Assembly: GCA_964489885.1 (NCBI GenBank)
Contig: CAZAZX010000004.1
Span: forward strand, 42,495-106,494
Length of the DNA stretch: 64,000 bases
Direction: 5' to 3'
Source of the DNA: CAKOTZ01 sp964489885
Lineage (GTDB): Bacteria; Bacillota; Clostridia; TANB77; CAG-508
Under the pieces are notes generated by a model. That model was given only the letters and a program-made list of their open reading frames with translations. It did not search any database and had not been told where the DNA came from. The translations under genes and the position numbers were made by a program. Position 1 is the stretch's first letter. Every line of letters starts with the position of its first letter. This document shows positions 53,606 to 61,648 of the stretch, one piece after another.

Positions 53606-54991
53606 TTAATAAGTTAATTTTTCTTCTATCCATGAGTCTAATTCATCAATTTTTACTCTAACTTGCTCCATTGTATCTCTATCTCTAATTGTAACAGATT
53701 CATCTTCTAATGTATCAAAATCTATTGTTACACAATATGGTGTGCCAATTTCATCTTCTCTTCTGTATCTTTTTCCGATGCTTCCAGCTTCATCATAATC
53801 ACACATGAATTTTGTTGATAGTTTTTCATAAACTTCTTCTGCTTTTGAACTTAATTTTTTTGAAAGTGGTAAGACTGCAACCTTATATGGTGCAAGTACT
53901 GGATGAAGATGAAGAACTATTCTTGTATCTCGTTCTGCAATTTCTTGTTCTTCATAGCCATTGCAAAGTAAAGCTAGAGTTAATCTATCACACCCAACTG
54001 AAGGTTCAATACAATATGGAACATATTTTTCGCCTGTTTCTTGATCTAAATATGTAAAATCTTCATTTGAAAATTTCATATGTTGTGATAAATCATAATC
54101 AGTTCTATCTGCAATACCCCATAATTCTCCCCATCCAAATGGAAATAGGAACTCTATATCTGTTGTACCTTTGCTATAATGTGAAAGTTCTTCTTTACTA
54201 TGTTCTCTAAGTCTTATTTTTTCTTCTTTAACTCCTAAGCCTAATAAAAATTCCCTACAATATTTTTTCCAAAATTCATACCATTCTAAATCGCTACCAG
54301 GTTTACAAAAAAATTCTAATTCCATTTGTTCAAATTCTCTAGTTCTAAAAGTAAAATTTCCTGGAGTAATTTCATTTCTAAAAGATTTACCTATTTGAGC
54401 AATACCCATAGGTAACCTTCTTCTTGTTGTTCTTAACACATTTTTAAAATTAACAAAAATTCCTTGCGCTGTTTCTGGTCTCAAATAAATTTCAGATTTA
54501 GCATCTTCAGTAACTCCTTGATATGTTTTAAACATTAAATTAAATTGACGTATATCTGTGAAATTTAATTTACCACAATTTGGGCAAACTATATTATTTT
54601 CATTAATAAACTTAACCATTTTTTCGTTTGACCAACCATCTGCAACTCCTTCTTGTCCATGTTGTTTCATCCATTCTTCTATCAACTTGTCTGCTCTATG
54701 TCTTGTTTTGCATTCTTTGCAATCTATTAAAGGATCAGAAAAACCGCCAACATGACCTGATGCTTCCCATGTTTTGGGATTCATCAAAATTGCTGCATCC
54801 AATCCTACATTATGTTTGTTTTCTTGAATAAACTTTTTTCTCCATACATTTTTTACATTATTTTTTAATTCAACACCTAAAGGTCCATAATCCCATGTGT
54901 TTGAAAGTCCACCATATATTTCTGAGCCAGGATATACATATCCCCTATTTTTACATAATCCTACAATTTTTTCCATTGTTACTTCTGACAT
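53606..54991 (-). CDS. glyS: glycyl-tRNA synthetase (dimeric, single-chain type)
   Basis: Class II synthetase of 461 residues of the eukaryote-like single-chain type: GFVYPGSEIYGGLSNTWDYGPLG-like start (CKNRGYVYPGSEIY), motif 2 SFRNEITPGNFTFRTREFEQME, AQGIFVNFKNVL, and motif 3 EPSVGCDRLTLALL, plus a C-terminal anticodon-binding domain (YKVAVLPLSKK). It charges tRNA-Gly, the tRNA that would read GGN at the shift sites. Its promoter is at 55023-55051; no T-box leader is visible. Confidence 0.96.
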   Translation of the reverse strand: MSEVTMEKIVGLCKNRGYVYPGSEIYGGLSNTWDYGPLGVELKNNVKNVWRKKFIQENKHNVGLDAAILMNPKTWEASGHVGGFSDPLIDCKECKTRHRADKLIEEWMKQHGQEGVADGWSNEKMVKFINENNIVCPNCGKLNFTDIRQFNLMFKTYQGVTEDAKSEIYLRPETAQGIFVNFKNVLRTTRRRLPMGIAQIGKSFRNEITPGNFTFRTREFEQMELEFFCKPGSDLEWYEFWKKYCREFLLGLGVKEEKIRLREHSKEELSHYSKGTTDIEFLFPFGWGELWGIADRTDYDLSQHMKFSNEDFTYLDQETGEKYVPYCIEPSVGCDRLTLALLCNGYEEQEIAERDTRIVLHLHPVLAPYKVAVLPLSKKLSSKAEEVYEKLSTKFMCDYDEAGSIGKRYRREDEIGTPYCVTIDFDTLEDESVTIRDRDTMEQVRVKIDELDSWIEEKLTY

Positions 54992-55022
54992 TATTTAAAG
55001 CGCCTCCCTTTTATTATGTTAA

Positions 55023-55051
55023 ATTTTATACAATATGCAATAAAAAGTCAA
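55023..55051 (-). promoter_or_regulatory. probable promoter of glyS
   Basis: On the minus strand TTGACT (55046-55051) and TAAAAT (55023-55028) are separated by 17 bases, about 32 bases upstream of the glyS start. The 299-base gap from glyS to 55290 otherwise holds a divergent short transcription unit (55066-55197). Confidence 0.5.
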
Positions 55052-55065
55052 GCTAATTTTACAAC

Positions 55066-55093
55066 TTGTTTTTTGTAAATAATGTGCTAAAAT
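55066..55093 (+). promoter_or_regulatory. probable promoter of a short plus-strand transcript
   Basis: TTGTTT (55066-55071), 16 bases, TAAAAT (55088-55093). It reads toward the leader ORF at 55147 and the terminator at 55168-55197, back to back with the glyS promoter. Confidence 0.4.
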
Positions 55094-55099
55094 AAATTT

Positions 55100-55197
55100 T
55101 TATAATTACTTAGTTAATCCTTATAACCGCATTAGGAGAGGATATAATGACAATAAAATCGATATTAACACAGCAAGCCTTTTTGCTGTGTTTTTTA
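55100..55197 (+). ncRNA. possible short transcript or attenuated leader with a 20-codon ORF
   Basis: From the promoter at 55066-55093 a transcript of about 100 bases would end at a strong terminator: ACACAGCAA / TTGCTGTGT (55168-55191) followed by six T residues. Within it AGGAGAGG precedes an ATG at 55147 opening a 20-codon ORF (MTIKSILTQQAF...) that runs through the terminator stem, a layout used in attenuation. The gene at 55291 starts about 95 bases past the terminator. I do not recognise an RNA family. Confidence 0.35.
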
Positions 55198-55290
55198 ATT
55201 TTTTTATAAATTCACTAGACTTTTTATTTTATTTTGTGTATTATAGATATGAAATTTAACAAATGAATTTATTTTTAGGAGGAATATTAA

Positions 55291-55635
55291 ATGTCAATTA
55301 AATTAAAAATATTATTAGTTATAAGCCTAATTACAGCTTTATTTGTATGTCCAACGTATGCAATTAATATGAATTTGTCTACATCTTCAAATACAAGTTC
55401 ATCTGGAACAAATACAGCTAATACTTCAACAAATAGTAATACAACACAACAAACTTCATCAAATGAAAGCACAACGTCAAATGTTTCAACTTCCACTTCT
55501 AGAAGTTCAACCTCTTCATCTTCTCTTCCAGAAGCTGATTTGGGACTAAGTAATATTTTAAGTATAGTTCTAATTGTTCTTGGTGTTTTATTAATAATAC
55601 TTGGAATTGCAGTTTTAATAAGACTAAAAAATTAA
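55291..55635 (+). CDS. secreted Ser/Thr-rich protein with C-terminal membrane anchor
   Basis: 114 residues: signal peptide (MSIKLKILLVISLITALFV, cleavage near CPTYA), a 50-residue Ser/Thr/Asn low-complexity segment (likely glycosylation-prone or a flexible stalk), and a C-terminal membrane segment (about 90-110, SIVLIVLGVLLIILGIAVL) ending RLKN. ATG after TAGGAGG. The layout resembles the next gene (55819). Family not recognised; a small surface stalk protein is the best description. Confidence 0.65.
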   Translation: MSIKLKILLVISLITALFVCPTYAINMNLSTSSNTSSSGTNTANTSTNSNTTQQTSSNESTTSNVSTSTSRSSTSSSSLPEADLGLSNILSIVLIVLGVLLIILGIAVLIRLKN

Positions 55636-55653
55636 TAATAACATATTCAAATG

Positions 55654-55690
55654 TAAGTTATTGCATAATGCAATAACTTATTTTTTCCCT
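55654..55690 (+). terminator. intrinsic terminator
   Basis: Stem TAAGTTATTGCA / TGCAATAACTTA with a short loop, followed by ATTTTTTCCC. Ends the 55291 gene. Confidence 0.7.
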
Positions 55691-55818
55691 TTTTTTGACA
55701 ATTTTGACTATATTTTTTAGCATATTTCTTTTTATAAAATTAATACTAATAATATCAATAATTTATAAAATTATTGTTTATATATATTTTAATTTTGAGA
55801 AAGGTATGGTGCAAAAAC

Positions 55819-56238
55819 ATGACAAAAAAAGTTTTTCTAGTGCTTTCTATAGTATTTGCTTTGTTTATATATAGTGTACCCTCTTTTGCTACATTTAACA
55901 CTATACAAAATGGTATGGAAAATGCAGGAAATACTGTAAAAAATTCTATGGATAAAGCTGGCAATTCAATTCAAAACACCGGAAATGCAATAACAAATGG
56001 AGTTTCTAATATGGGAAATACTCAAAATGATAACCAAAAGAACAACAATGGAATAGTTGGAATGACTAACAATAATGGAAACTATACTGCAACAAGAACA
56101 GCTGGCGAAACAACAACCTTTATGGGTATGAATTCAACTATGTGGACTTGGCTTATTTTTGGATTGCTTGGAATTGCTGTAGTATCATTAGTGTGGTATT
56201 ACGGAATGCAAAAAAACGAAAATCATCATGAATCTTAA
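55819..56238 (+). CDS. secreted Asn/Gly-rich protein with C-terminal membrane anchor
   Basis: 139 residues from ATG 55819: signal peptide (MTKKVFLVLSIVFALFIYSV, then PSFA), an Asn/Gly/Met-rich middle with imperfect repeats (ENAGNTVKNSMDKAGNSIQN, then GNAITNG), and a C-terminal membrane segment (about 113-133, TWLIFGLLGIAVVSLVWYY). A longer frame to 55774 has no good site. Similar layout to the 55291 gene, so the two may be a pair of small surface proteins. Family not recognised. Confidence 0.6.
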   Translation: MTKKVFLVLSIVFALFIYSVPSFATFNTIQNGMENAGNTVKNSMDKAGNSIQNTGNAITNGVSNMGNTQNDNQKNNNGIVGMTNNNGNYTATRTAGETTTFMGMNSTMWTWLIFGLLGIAVVSLVWYYGMQKNENHHES

Positions 56239-56248
56239 TTTACGTGAA

Positions 56249-56338
56249 TGCAAGAAATACTTTTAGAAAAACTATTATTTAATTTTTGATGGACAACTTT
56301 CTAAAAGCAGTTAGAGGTTGTCCTCAAAAGTATTTGCA
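56249..56338. repeat. imperfect inverted-repeat element of about 90 bases
   Basis: The ends TGCAAGAAATACTTTT and AAAAGTATTTGCA pair, and an inner GGACAAC / GTTGTCC pair brackets TTTCTAAAAGC. The whole could fold into one long hairpin. The right end contributes to the smpB -35 box (56334-56339). It may be a MITE-like remnant or a terminator for the gene at 55819. Confidence 0.45.
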
Positions 56339-56362
56339 CTATTAATATATTCGTGCTATAAT
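56334..56362 (+). promoter_or_regulatory. promoter of smpB
   Basis: TTGCAC (56334-56339), exactly 17 bases, TATAAT (56357-56362): a near-consensus vegetative promoter 24 bases upstream of the smpB start. Confidence 0.65.
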
Positions 56363-56385
56363 TTTTCTGCTAGGAGGTATATTTT

Positions 56386-56824
56386 ATGGGAAACTTAATT
56401 GCAAAGAACCCAACTGCAAGACATAATTATACGATTGAAGATACAATGGAAGCTGGAATAGTTTTATATGGAACAGAAATCAAATCAATAAGATTGCGGA
56501 AAAGTAAATTTAAAGGATTCTTATGCTTCAATTAAAAATGGTGAAGTTTATATATATAATTTACATATTAGTCCATATGAGCAAGGTAACATTTTTAATA
56601 AGGACCCACTACGTCCTAGAAAATTATTATTAAATAAAAGAGAAATTAATAAACTTACTGGATTGATAACACAAAAATCATATACCCTAGTTCCCATTTC
56701 TTTATATTTCAAGAACAGTTTTGTAAAAGTAGAATTAGGTATTGCAAAAGGTAAAAAATTATATGATAAACGTGCTGATATGGCAAAAAAGGATGCAGAA
56801 AGATATATACAACAGCATTTTTAA
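56386..56824 (+). CDS. smpB: SsrA-binding protein SmpB, read through a +1 shift at CGG
   Basis: Partner of tmRNA in rescue of stalled ribosomes. ATG 56386 with TAGGAGG. The first 37 codons (LIAKNPTARHNYTIEDTMEAGIVLYGTEIKSIRL) are family-typical; then the frame reads TTG CGG AAA AGT. Skipping C gives GGA AAA GTA AAT TTA AAG GAT: IRLGKVNLKDSYASIKNGEVY, then HISPYEQGN, DPLRPRKLLLNKREI and KGKKLYDKRADMAKKD. Total 145 residues, the normal length. Without the shift only the first quarter of the OB barrel would be made. Own promoter and terminator. Confidence 0.92.
56497..56499 (+). other. +1 frameshift site, CGG-A read as Gly (smpB)
   Basis: Codons AGA TTG CGG AAA AGT in frame 0; TTG (C) GGA AAA GTA AAT after skipping C. 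This Gly is nearly invariant in SmpB (IRxGKxNLxDSY). P-site codon TTG, fourth base A. The site is on the plus strand, unlike the other eight. Confidence 0.85.
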
Positions 56825-56845
56825 GAAAGTTTTATATATTATGTA

Positions 56846-56878
56846 AAGAACACTAGCCTTAAAGCTAGTGTTCTTTTA
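56846..56878. terminator. bidirectional intrinsic terminator
   Basis: Perfect stem AAAGAACACTAGC / GCTAGTGTTCTTT with a 6-base loop and T-run, between the convergent smpB and PsbP-like genes. Confidence 0.75.
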
Positions 56879-56889
56879 TTGGAATTTTC

Positions 56890-57529
56890 TTATTTTGAAA
56901 ATGATCTAATTATATCTTCTAAAGTATCTTTAACTTTATCATAGTTGTCAACAGGAACAGCCTCTGATAAAATATAGCATTTATTTATGCTTTCATCTAA
57001 AAATACGACCTGTGTAAGTTTATAATCAACAGTTGTTTCATCTCCGTAAAGTGTTCCCCGTAGCTTGTCCTGACTTTTGAGTCATAATGTAGTCAATCCT
57101 ACAAGCTTTTCTTCCATTCAAATTTATCATCTGTTGTGAAATATCGCCTTTTACTGTTCCAGAATCCTTTAAATTGGCAACTGATGCCTCAACTAACTGT
57201 TCAAGTGGTTTATCATTTAAAGCAGTGATAATATTAATTTTAGCATCTGTTTCATCTTTACTTATAAATGCTGGTTGTTGAGTATTTTGACTAGCTGAAA
57301 CCCATGTTGCAGGGTAACTTAGCTTTACATCTATTGCTCCCGAATATCTAATAAAACCTGTTGGCTTTGTGTCCTTATATTCTGGTAACCCTTTAAGTTC
57401 AGCAGAATTAGTAACTTCATTTTTTGTATTGTTTTCTTCCTTTTTATTATTTTTTAAAGCAATTGCTCCAATTATTATTAATAATATAACTAAAATCACA
57501 CTTATTATAATAATCAATTTTTTTTTCAT
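56890..57529 (-). CDS. membrane-anchored PsbP/DUF1795-like protein, read through a +1 shift at CGG
   Basis: One N-terminal membrane segment (about 4-25), a charged linker, then a PsbP/DcrB-like alpha/beta domain (YSGAIDVKLSYPATWVSAS, PAFISKDETDAKINIITA, NLNGRKACRIDYIMTQ). After 161 codons the frame reads ACT TTA CGG AGA TGA. Skipping C gives GGA GAT GAA ACA ACT and 50 more residues (TTVDYKLTQVVFLDE, KCYILSEAVPVDNYDKVKD, LEDIIRSFSK) that complete the fold as a beta strand pair and final helix. Total 212 residues. Role unknown; probably exported and anchored. Confidence 0.78.
57044..57046 (-). other. +1 frameshift site, CGG-A read as Gly (PsbP-like protein)
   Basis: Codons AAC ACT TTA CGG AGA TGA in frame 0; TTA (C) GGA GAT GAA ACA after skipping C. 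P-site codon TTA, fourth base A. Another CGG trinucleotide 12 bases upstream, in phase ACG GGG, causes no break, which shows the phase dependence within one gene. Confidence 0.75.
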
Positions 57530-57560
57530 ACGTTATAAACTCCTATTTTTTCAAAATAAT

Positions 57561-58490
57561 TTATGCTTTGTTGGCTGAACAAAATACATTGTGTATTTTA
57601 TCTTGAACCATTTCTTGAATTGCATCTCTTCCTGCTCCCATATATTTTCTTGGGTCAAAAACTTCTGGTTCTTCTTTAAATATTTTTCTTATACTTCCAG
57701 TCATAGCTAATCTTAAGTCTGTATCGACATTAATTTTAGATACACCTAATTCTCCTGCCTTTTTTAACATTTCATGTGGTACACCTTTGGCTCCAGGAAT
57801 ATTGGCTCCATTGTCATTACATAAAGCTAAATATTCTGGTATAACTGTTGAAGCTCCATGTAAAACTATTGGAGTATTAGGTAATTTTTCTTTGACTTTT
57901 TGTAATATATCAAACCTTAATTTAGGTTCTCCTTTAAATTTATATGCTCCATGACTTGTACCAATTGCAATTGCTAAAGAATCGCATCCTGTTTTTTGTA
58001 CAAATTCATAAGCTTGATTAGGATCTGTAAACATAGCATCATCTGCATTTACATTAACCTCATCTTCTATTCCTGCTAATTTTCCTATTTCTGCTTCAAC
58101 TACAACACCTTTGGAATGTGCATAATCAACAACTTGCTTTGTTAAAGCCACATTTTCGTCAAAATCATATTTTGATCCATCAATCATTACTGATGTAAAT
58201 CCGTTATCAACACACTCTTTGCAAATTTCAAAATCAGCTCCATGGTCTAAATGTAATGCTATTGGTATATTGGTTTCTTCAACAGCAGCCTCAACAAGTT
58301 TTAATAAATATTTTGGTCCTGCATATTTAATAGCACTTCCTGATGCCTGCAAAATTACAGGTGAATTTTCAGCTTGTGCTGCTCTTACTATTCCTTGTAA
58401 AATTTCCATATTATTAACATTAAATGCTCCTATTGCATAATGTTCTTTCATTGATCTTTTAAACATTTCTGTTGTCGTTACTAATGGCAT
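57561..58490 (-). CDS. fba: class II fructose-bisphosphate aldolase
   Basis: Zinc aldolase of glycolysis and gluconeogenesis. 309 residues: AIGAFNVNNMEILQGIVRAAQAENSPVILQ, IALHLDHGADFEICKEC with zinc-ligand His, GFTSVMIDGSKYDFDEN, AEIGKLAGIEDEV, GTSHGAYKF and LHGASTVIP. Strong GGAGGAAGAGG site and its own promoter (58527-58555). It is followed by the PsbP-like gene. Confidence 0.96.
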   Translation of the reverse strand: MPLVTTTEMFKRSMKEHYAIGAFNVNNMEILQGIVRAAQAENSPVILQASGSAIKYAGPKYLLKLVEAAVEETNIPIALHLDHGADFEICKECVDNGFTSVMIDGSKYDFDENVALTKQVVDYAHSKGVVVEAEIGKLAGIEDEVNVNADDAMFTDPNQAYEFVQKTGCDSLAIAIGTSHGAYKFKGEPKLRFDILQKVKEKLPNTPIVLHGASTVIPEYLALCNDNGANIPGAKGVPHEMLKKAGELGVSKINVDTDLRLAMTGSIRKIFKEEPEVFDPRKYMGAGRDAIQEMVQDKIHNVFCSANKA

Positions 58491-58526
58491 AACCTCTTCC
58501 TCCTCTATTAATTAAATTATGAATTA

Positions 58527-58555
58527 ATTGTATGCTTAAAATAATTTAATGTCAA
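58527..58555 (-). promoter_or_regulatory. promoter of fba
   Basis: On the minus strand TTGACA (58550-58555), exactly 17 bases, TACAAT (58527-58532): a near-consensus vegetative promoter 37 bases upstream of the fba start. It abuts the REP palindrome at 58572. Confidence 0.65.
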
Positions 58556-58571
58556 GTGAAATAAAAAAATA

Positions 58572-58630
58572 AGCAAAAATCCTCCGTTCCAAATTGCTCA
58601 CTAAGCAATTTGGGACGGAGGATTTTTGCT
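58572..58630. repeat. REP palindrome pair (family A), next to its RAYT gene
   Basis: Two 27-base arms, 58572-58598 and 58604-58630, are inverted copies with one mismatch and a 5-base loop. Core AATCCTCCGTTCC / GGGACGGAGGATT. The right arm ends at the last base of the stop codon of the RAYT gene at 58630. Single copies of the same unit lie at 30033, 59489 and 61686. This is the classic arrangement of a RAYT gene flanked by its own REP/BIME elements. Confidence 0.8.
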
Positions 58631-59313
58631 TATTTTTTATCTTGTATTATTTTACTAACTGTCATTCTATTAATTTTTAATTCCTTTGCTATTTTTGTAT
58701 TACTTATTTTTTGCGCCTTCATTATATAAACTATTCTTTTCAATAATTCTTTATTATTTTTTAAATGACATAAACCTATATTGTTTTTTCTTAAAATATT
58801 TTCAACTAAATCATGTATTTGATTGTTTTCTTCTTTTTCTGTGTCAATAAAAATATATTTACAATTTTCTATATTCATTATTTCTTTACAATTTGCATAT
58901 TCGTATTTATATGGATTATTACATACCCCTGCTTTTACTGGATTAAGATATATATAATTAATGCAATTATATAATTGTTTTTCATTATATATTCCTTGTG
59001 ATTTAAATCTATCTCTAAAAACATATCCTACTCTATTTTCGTTTTTATTATAATATAATGCAAATTTTGAATTTAATTTTTGCATATATTTTGATATATA
59101 TTCTACTTTATTTGAGTATATCAATAGATGTACATGATTATCCATTATACAATATGCTATTATTTTTACTGGATATAAATTTAATAAATTTTTCATTGTT
59201 TTTAAATAAAATAATTTATATTTATCATTGCTAAAAATATATATTCGGTTTATTCCTTGACACATAATATGAAAATAATTTGTTTTTAATAAATTTCTTG
59301 ATAATCTAGACAT
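58630..59313 (-). CDS. REP-associated tyrosine transposase (RAYT, Y1 family)
   Basis: 227 residues of the TnpA-REP family: FHIMCQGINRIYIF, the metal-binding HuH motif DNHVHLLIYS (about residue 58-67), GYVFRDRFKSQGI, and the region with the probable catalytic Tyr (CINYIYLNPVKAG, about 125-137). The C-terminal part (KISNTKIAKELKINRMTVSKI) is a helix-turn-helix, as in RAYTs with a DNA-binding tail. It would nick and move the neighbouring family A palindromes. ATG after AAGGAG. Low-GC like the host, so it is not a very recent arrival. Confidence 0.88.
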   Translation of the reverse strand: MSRLSRNLLKTNYFHIMCQGINRIYIFSNDKYKLFYLKTMKNLLNLYPVKIIAYCIMDNHVHLLIYSNKVEYISKYMQKLNSKFALYYNKNENRVGYVFRDRFKSQGIYNEKQLYNCINYIYLNPVKAGVCNNPYKYEYANCKEIMNIENCKYIFIDTEKEENNQIHDLVENILRKNNIGLCHLKNNKELLKRIVYIMKAQKISNTKIAKELKINRMTVSKIIQDKK

Positions 59314-59413
59314 AAAATCTCCTTGAATTTAAATATCTTTTGAAATAATAACCTTACTTATCTCACAACTAAAGCTGTGAATAAATGCTATAGAATCTTA
59401 TTGTTTAACACTA

Positions 59414-59455
59414 AAAAAATAAAACAGAAATTAAAACTTTCTGTTTTATTTTATC
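59414..59455. terminator. bidirectional intrinsic terminator
   Basis: Stem AAATAAAACAGAAA / TTTCTGTTTTATTT with a 7-base loop, between the RAYT gene and the repeat-protein gene at 59518. Confidence 0.65.
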
Positions 59456-59488
59456 TTATTTTATTTAATTTGTCAAATATTGGGAATT

Positions 59489-59515
59489 AGCAAAAATCCT
59501 CCGTCCCCAATTGCT
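59489..59515. repeat. REP-like half element (family A)
   Basis: 27 bases with the core AATCCTCCGTCCCC, two bases beyond the stop codon of the gene at 59518. Same orientation as the left arm at 58572. Confidence 0.75.
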
Positions 59516-59517
59516 CA

Positions 59518-61629
59518 TCAACCTGCTGTATATTTCATTATCCAATATCCTCTTAGTTGTGTTCCGTTAAATGTGAATGCCTCTGGTATTTGGTAACCTG
59601 CACTTGTGCTAGTTCCTGTTCCTTCTATGAATCTTACATCTGTTCTTCCTGTTGCAGGACTTGCTTGTTGGTCACTTGTTATTTTAAATTCATATCTTGG
59701 TATCCATGTGTAATATGTTTTATAGCTTCCTTCTTTTACAACAATATTTGCCCATCTCTTATTTGAATAATCATACCAACCATCTGGCTTATTGCTTAAG
59801 TCATGTTTTATCAATGTGTCTTCACTTGTTATATTTGTTCCTGTGCTATCATAGACAACATAATAGGTATTACTTTCCAAGAATCCAGATAAATCAGGTA
59901 CATTTGCATCTATTGTTTTTACTTGTTTTGTAATTGAACCTAAGTATGCATCTGTACTACTATTCCTTACTTCTATATTTATTGTATATGTTGTGTTGCT
60001 ATTTAGTCCACTGTATTCAAAGGTATCTGTTGCAGTTGTCTTTTCTCCCTTGTATTCTCCGTCTATATAGTATTTATATACTTGTCCTGTTCCGACTGAT
60101 GTTCCTGTTATTCCCTTTGTTTTTATACTGCTATTTGTTGCTACTAAGTCTGTATCAAATTTTGGTGCATAGCTATCTCCTGCTGTATATTTCATCATCC
60201 AAAAGCCTGTTAGCTCTTTTCCACTAAATGTGAATGCCTCTGGTATTTGGTAGCCTGCACTTGTGCTAGTTCCTGTTCCTTCTATAAAGTTTATATAACT
60301 TCTTTGACTTACCTGATTTAATTTAAATTCATACCTTGGTATCCATACATAGTATGTTTCTAATCCATTGTTTCTTGTTACTATGTTTGCCCATTTTGAA
60401 TCTGCATAATCATACCAATTATCTGGTGCAGTTTCTGTTAATGGAATATTGCTATGTTCATTTCCAGAGCTATCATAAGTTACATAGAAGGTTGTATCTT
60501 TATTAAATCCTGTTAAGTCTGGATTATTTACTTTTGCTGTTTTTACAGTTTTAGTCATACTACCTATTATTTCTCCCTTTGCTCCTAGTGCTGTAACATT
60601 AACGACATAAGCTTCATCTTCACTAGCGTCTGATTCCTTATCATAAGTATAATCTTCTGCAGAAGTTGGTTCATGTACTATTTTACCATTTATCGCATAG
60701 GTATATTTTGAAATAGTTTCTGTTGTATTTGTGGTTATTCCTTTAATAAATACCTTTGTTTTACTTGCTATTGATTCATAATCTACTGGATATGAACTAA
60801 CATCTCCTGCTGTGTATTTCATCATCCAATACCCTGGTATATATGTACCATTAAAAGTAAATGCTATTGGTACTTGGTAACCTAAAGCTTTTAAATCCTT
60901 CCACTTTGTTACATTTCCATTTTCATCAGTATAATTATTATATACATCTATAAATTTTACATCTGCCCTTTGTGTTGTTTGGTCAAGTTTAAAACAATAC
61001 CTTGGTATCCAAACATAATATACTGATGCACCATTATTTTCAACTATTATATTTGCCCAATTAGAATTTTTGTAGTCATACCAATTTGTTGGTTTTTCAT
61101 CTTTTATCCAGTTTCCAGGCTCTAAAACTCCATTTGCATTTAAAGATAAATACCTAGTGAAATCTGAATTATATGTAGAAACATCTGGTTCATATACATA
61201 TATACCATTTGACAAAGTGTAGTTTCCTTTAATTCTTGGTATTTCAAAATGCATTGTTTCTGTTTGTTCTACCATCTTATTCTGTTTTAGGGTAAATTCA
61301 TAATCTTGTCCATCTAGCGCCACATAATCTATTGCCACTTTTTTCTTATTATTGCAATTAATTGTACTACCATCATGTTTTATTGTTTCAAAACCATTTG
61401 CTGAATAAAATGTGATTGTAATATTACACAATTCTTCATTTTTAGAATCAATAGAATTTACTTTATATGAAATTAGTGGTAAATCCTCTTCTTTTTCTGC
61501 TAGCATTCTAGCTTGCATAATTCTTGAAATAGACACAGGTAGGATAGCTAAGAATATTAAAGTTATAATTATTATAATTGTTATCTTTTTATCAAATTTG
61601 ATGTTCTTTATTTTTTTCTTTATATTCAA
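59518..61629 (-). CDS. large surface protein with repeated WYDY...WIPRY modules
   Basis: 703 residues. TTG start after AGGAGG; one N-terminal membrane segment (about 17-36), then three copies of a roughly 90-residue module with NWYDY or GWYDY, WANIVV, YY-WIPRY-FKL and Y-IPEAFTF-G...WMMKYTAG, separated by fibronectin III-like spacers (KYTYAINGKIV, VVNVTALGAKGEIIGS). The last module ends exactly at KYTAG followed by the stop and a REP element. The last 705 bases are nearly identical to the 3' end of the next gene (61762-62467). Probably exported and surface-exposed; family not recognised. Confidence 0.7.
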   Translation of the reverse strand: MNIKKKIKNIKFDKKITIIIIITLIFLAILPVSISRIMQARMLAEKEEDLPLISYKVNSIDSKNEELCNITITFYSANGFETIKHDGSTINCNNKKKVAIDYVALDGQDYEFTLKQNKMVEQTETMHFEIPRIKGNYTLSNGIYVYEPDVSTYNSDFTRYLSLNANGVLEPGNWIKDEKPTNWYDYKNSNWANIIVENNGASVYYVWIPRYCFKLDQTTQRADVKFIDVYNNYTDENGNVTKWKDLKALGYQVPIAFTFNGTYIPGYWMMKYTAGDVSSYPVDYESIASKTKVFIKGITTNTTETISKYTYAINGKIVHEPTSAEDYTYDKESDASEDEAYVVNVTALGAKGEIIGSMTKTVKTAKVNNPDLTGFNKDTTFYVTYDSSGNEHSNIPLTETAPDNWYDYADSKWANIVTRNNGLETYYVWIPRYEFKLNQVSQRSYINFIEGTGTSTSAGYQIPEAFTFSGKELTGFWMMKYTAGDSYAPKFDTDLVATNSSIKTKGITGTSVGTGQVYKYYIDGEYKGEKTTATDTFEYSGLNSNTTYTINIEVRNSSTDAYLGSITKQVKTIDANVPDLSGFLESNTYYVVYDSTGTNITSEDTLIKHDLSNKPDGWYDYSNKRWANIVVKEGSYKTYYTWIPRYEFKITSDQQASPATGRTDVRFIEGTGTSTSAGYQIPEAFTFNGTQLRGYWIMKYTAG
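59520..60225 (-). repeat. direct repeat copy 1 (about 705 bases)
   Basis: Nearly identical to 61762-62467 at an offset of 2242 bases; a few substitutions only. It covers the last module and the preceding fibronectin-like spacer of the gene at 59518. Confidence 0.8.
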
Positions 61630-61648
61630 TTTAATCCTCCTATTTTGT

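Noticed and set aside
54992..55290. A T-box or other riboswitch ahead of glyS
   Set aside because: The glyS leader is only about 30 bases from its promoter and shows no T-box motif or specifier stem.
56250..56340. tmRNA (ssrA) next to smpB
   Set aside because: The palindrome lacks the acceptor-stem and tag-frame features of tmRNA and is far too short.
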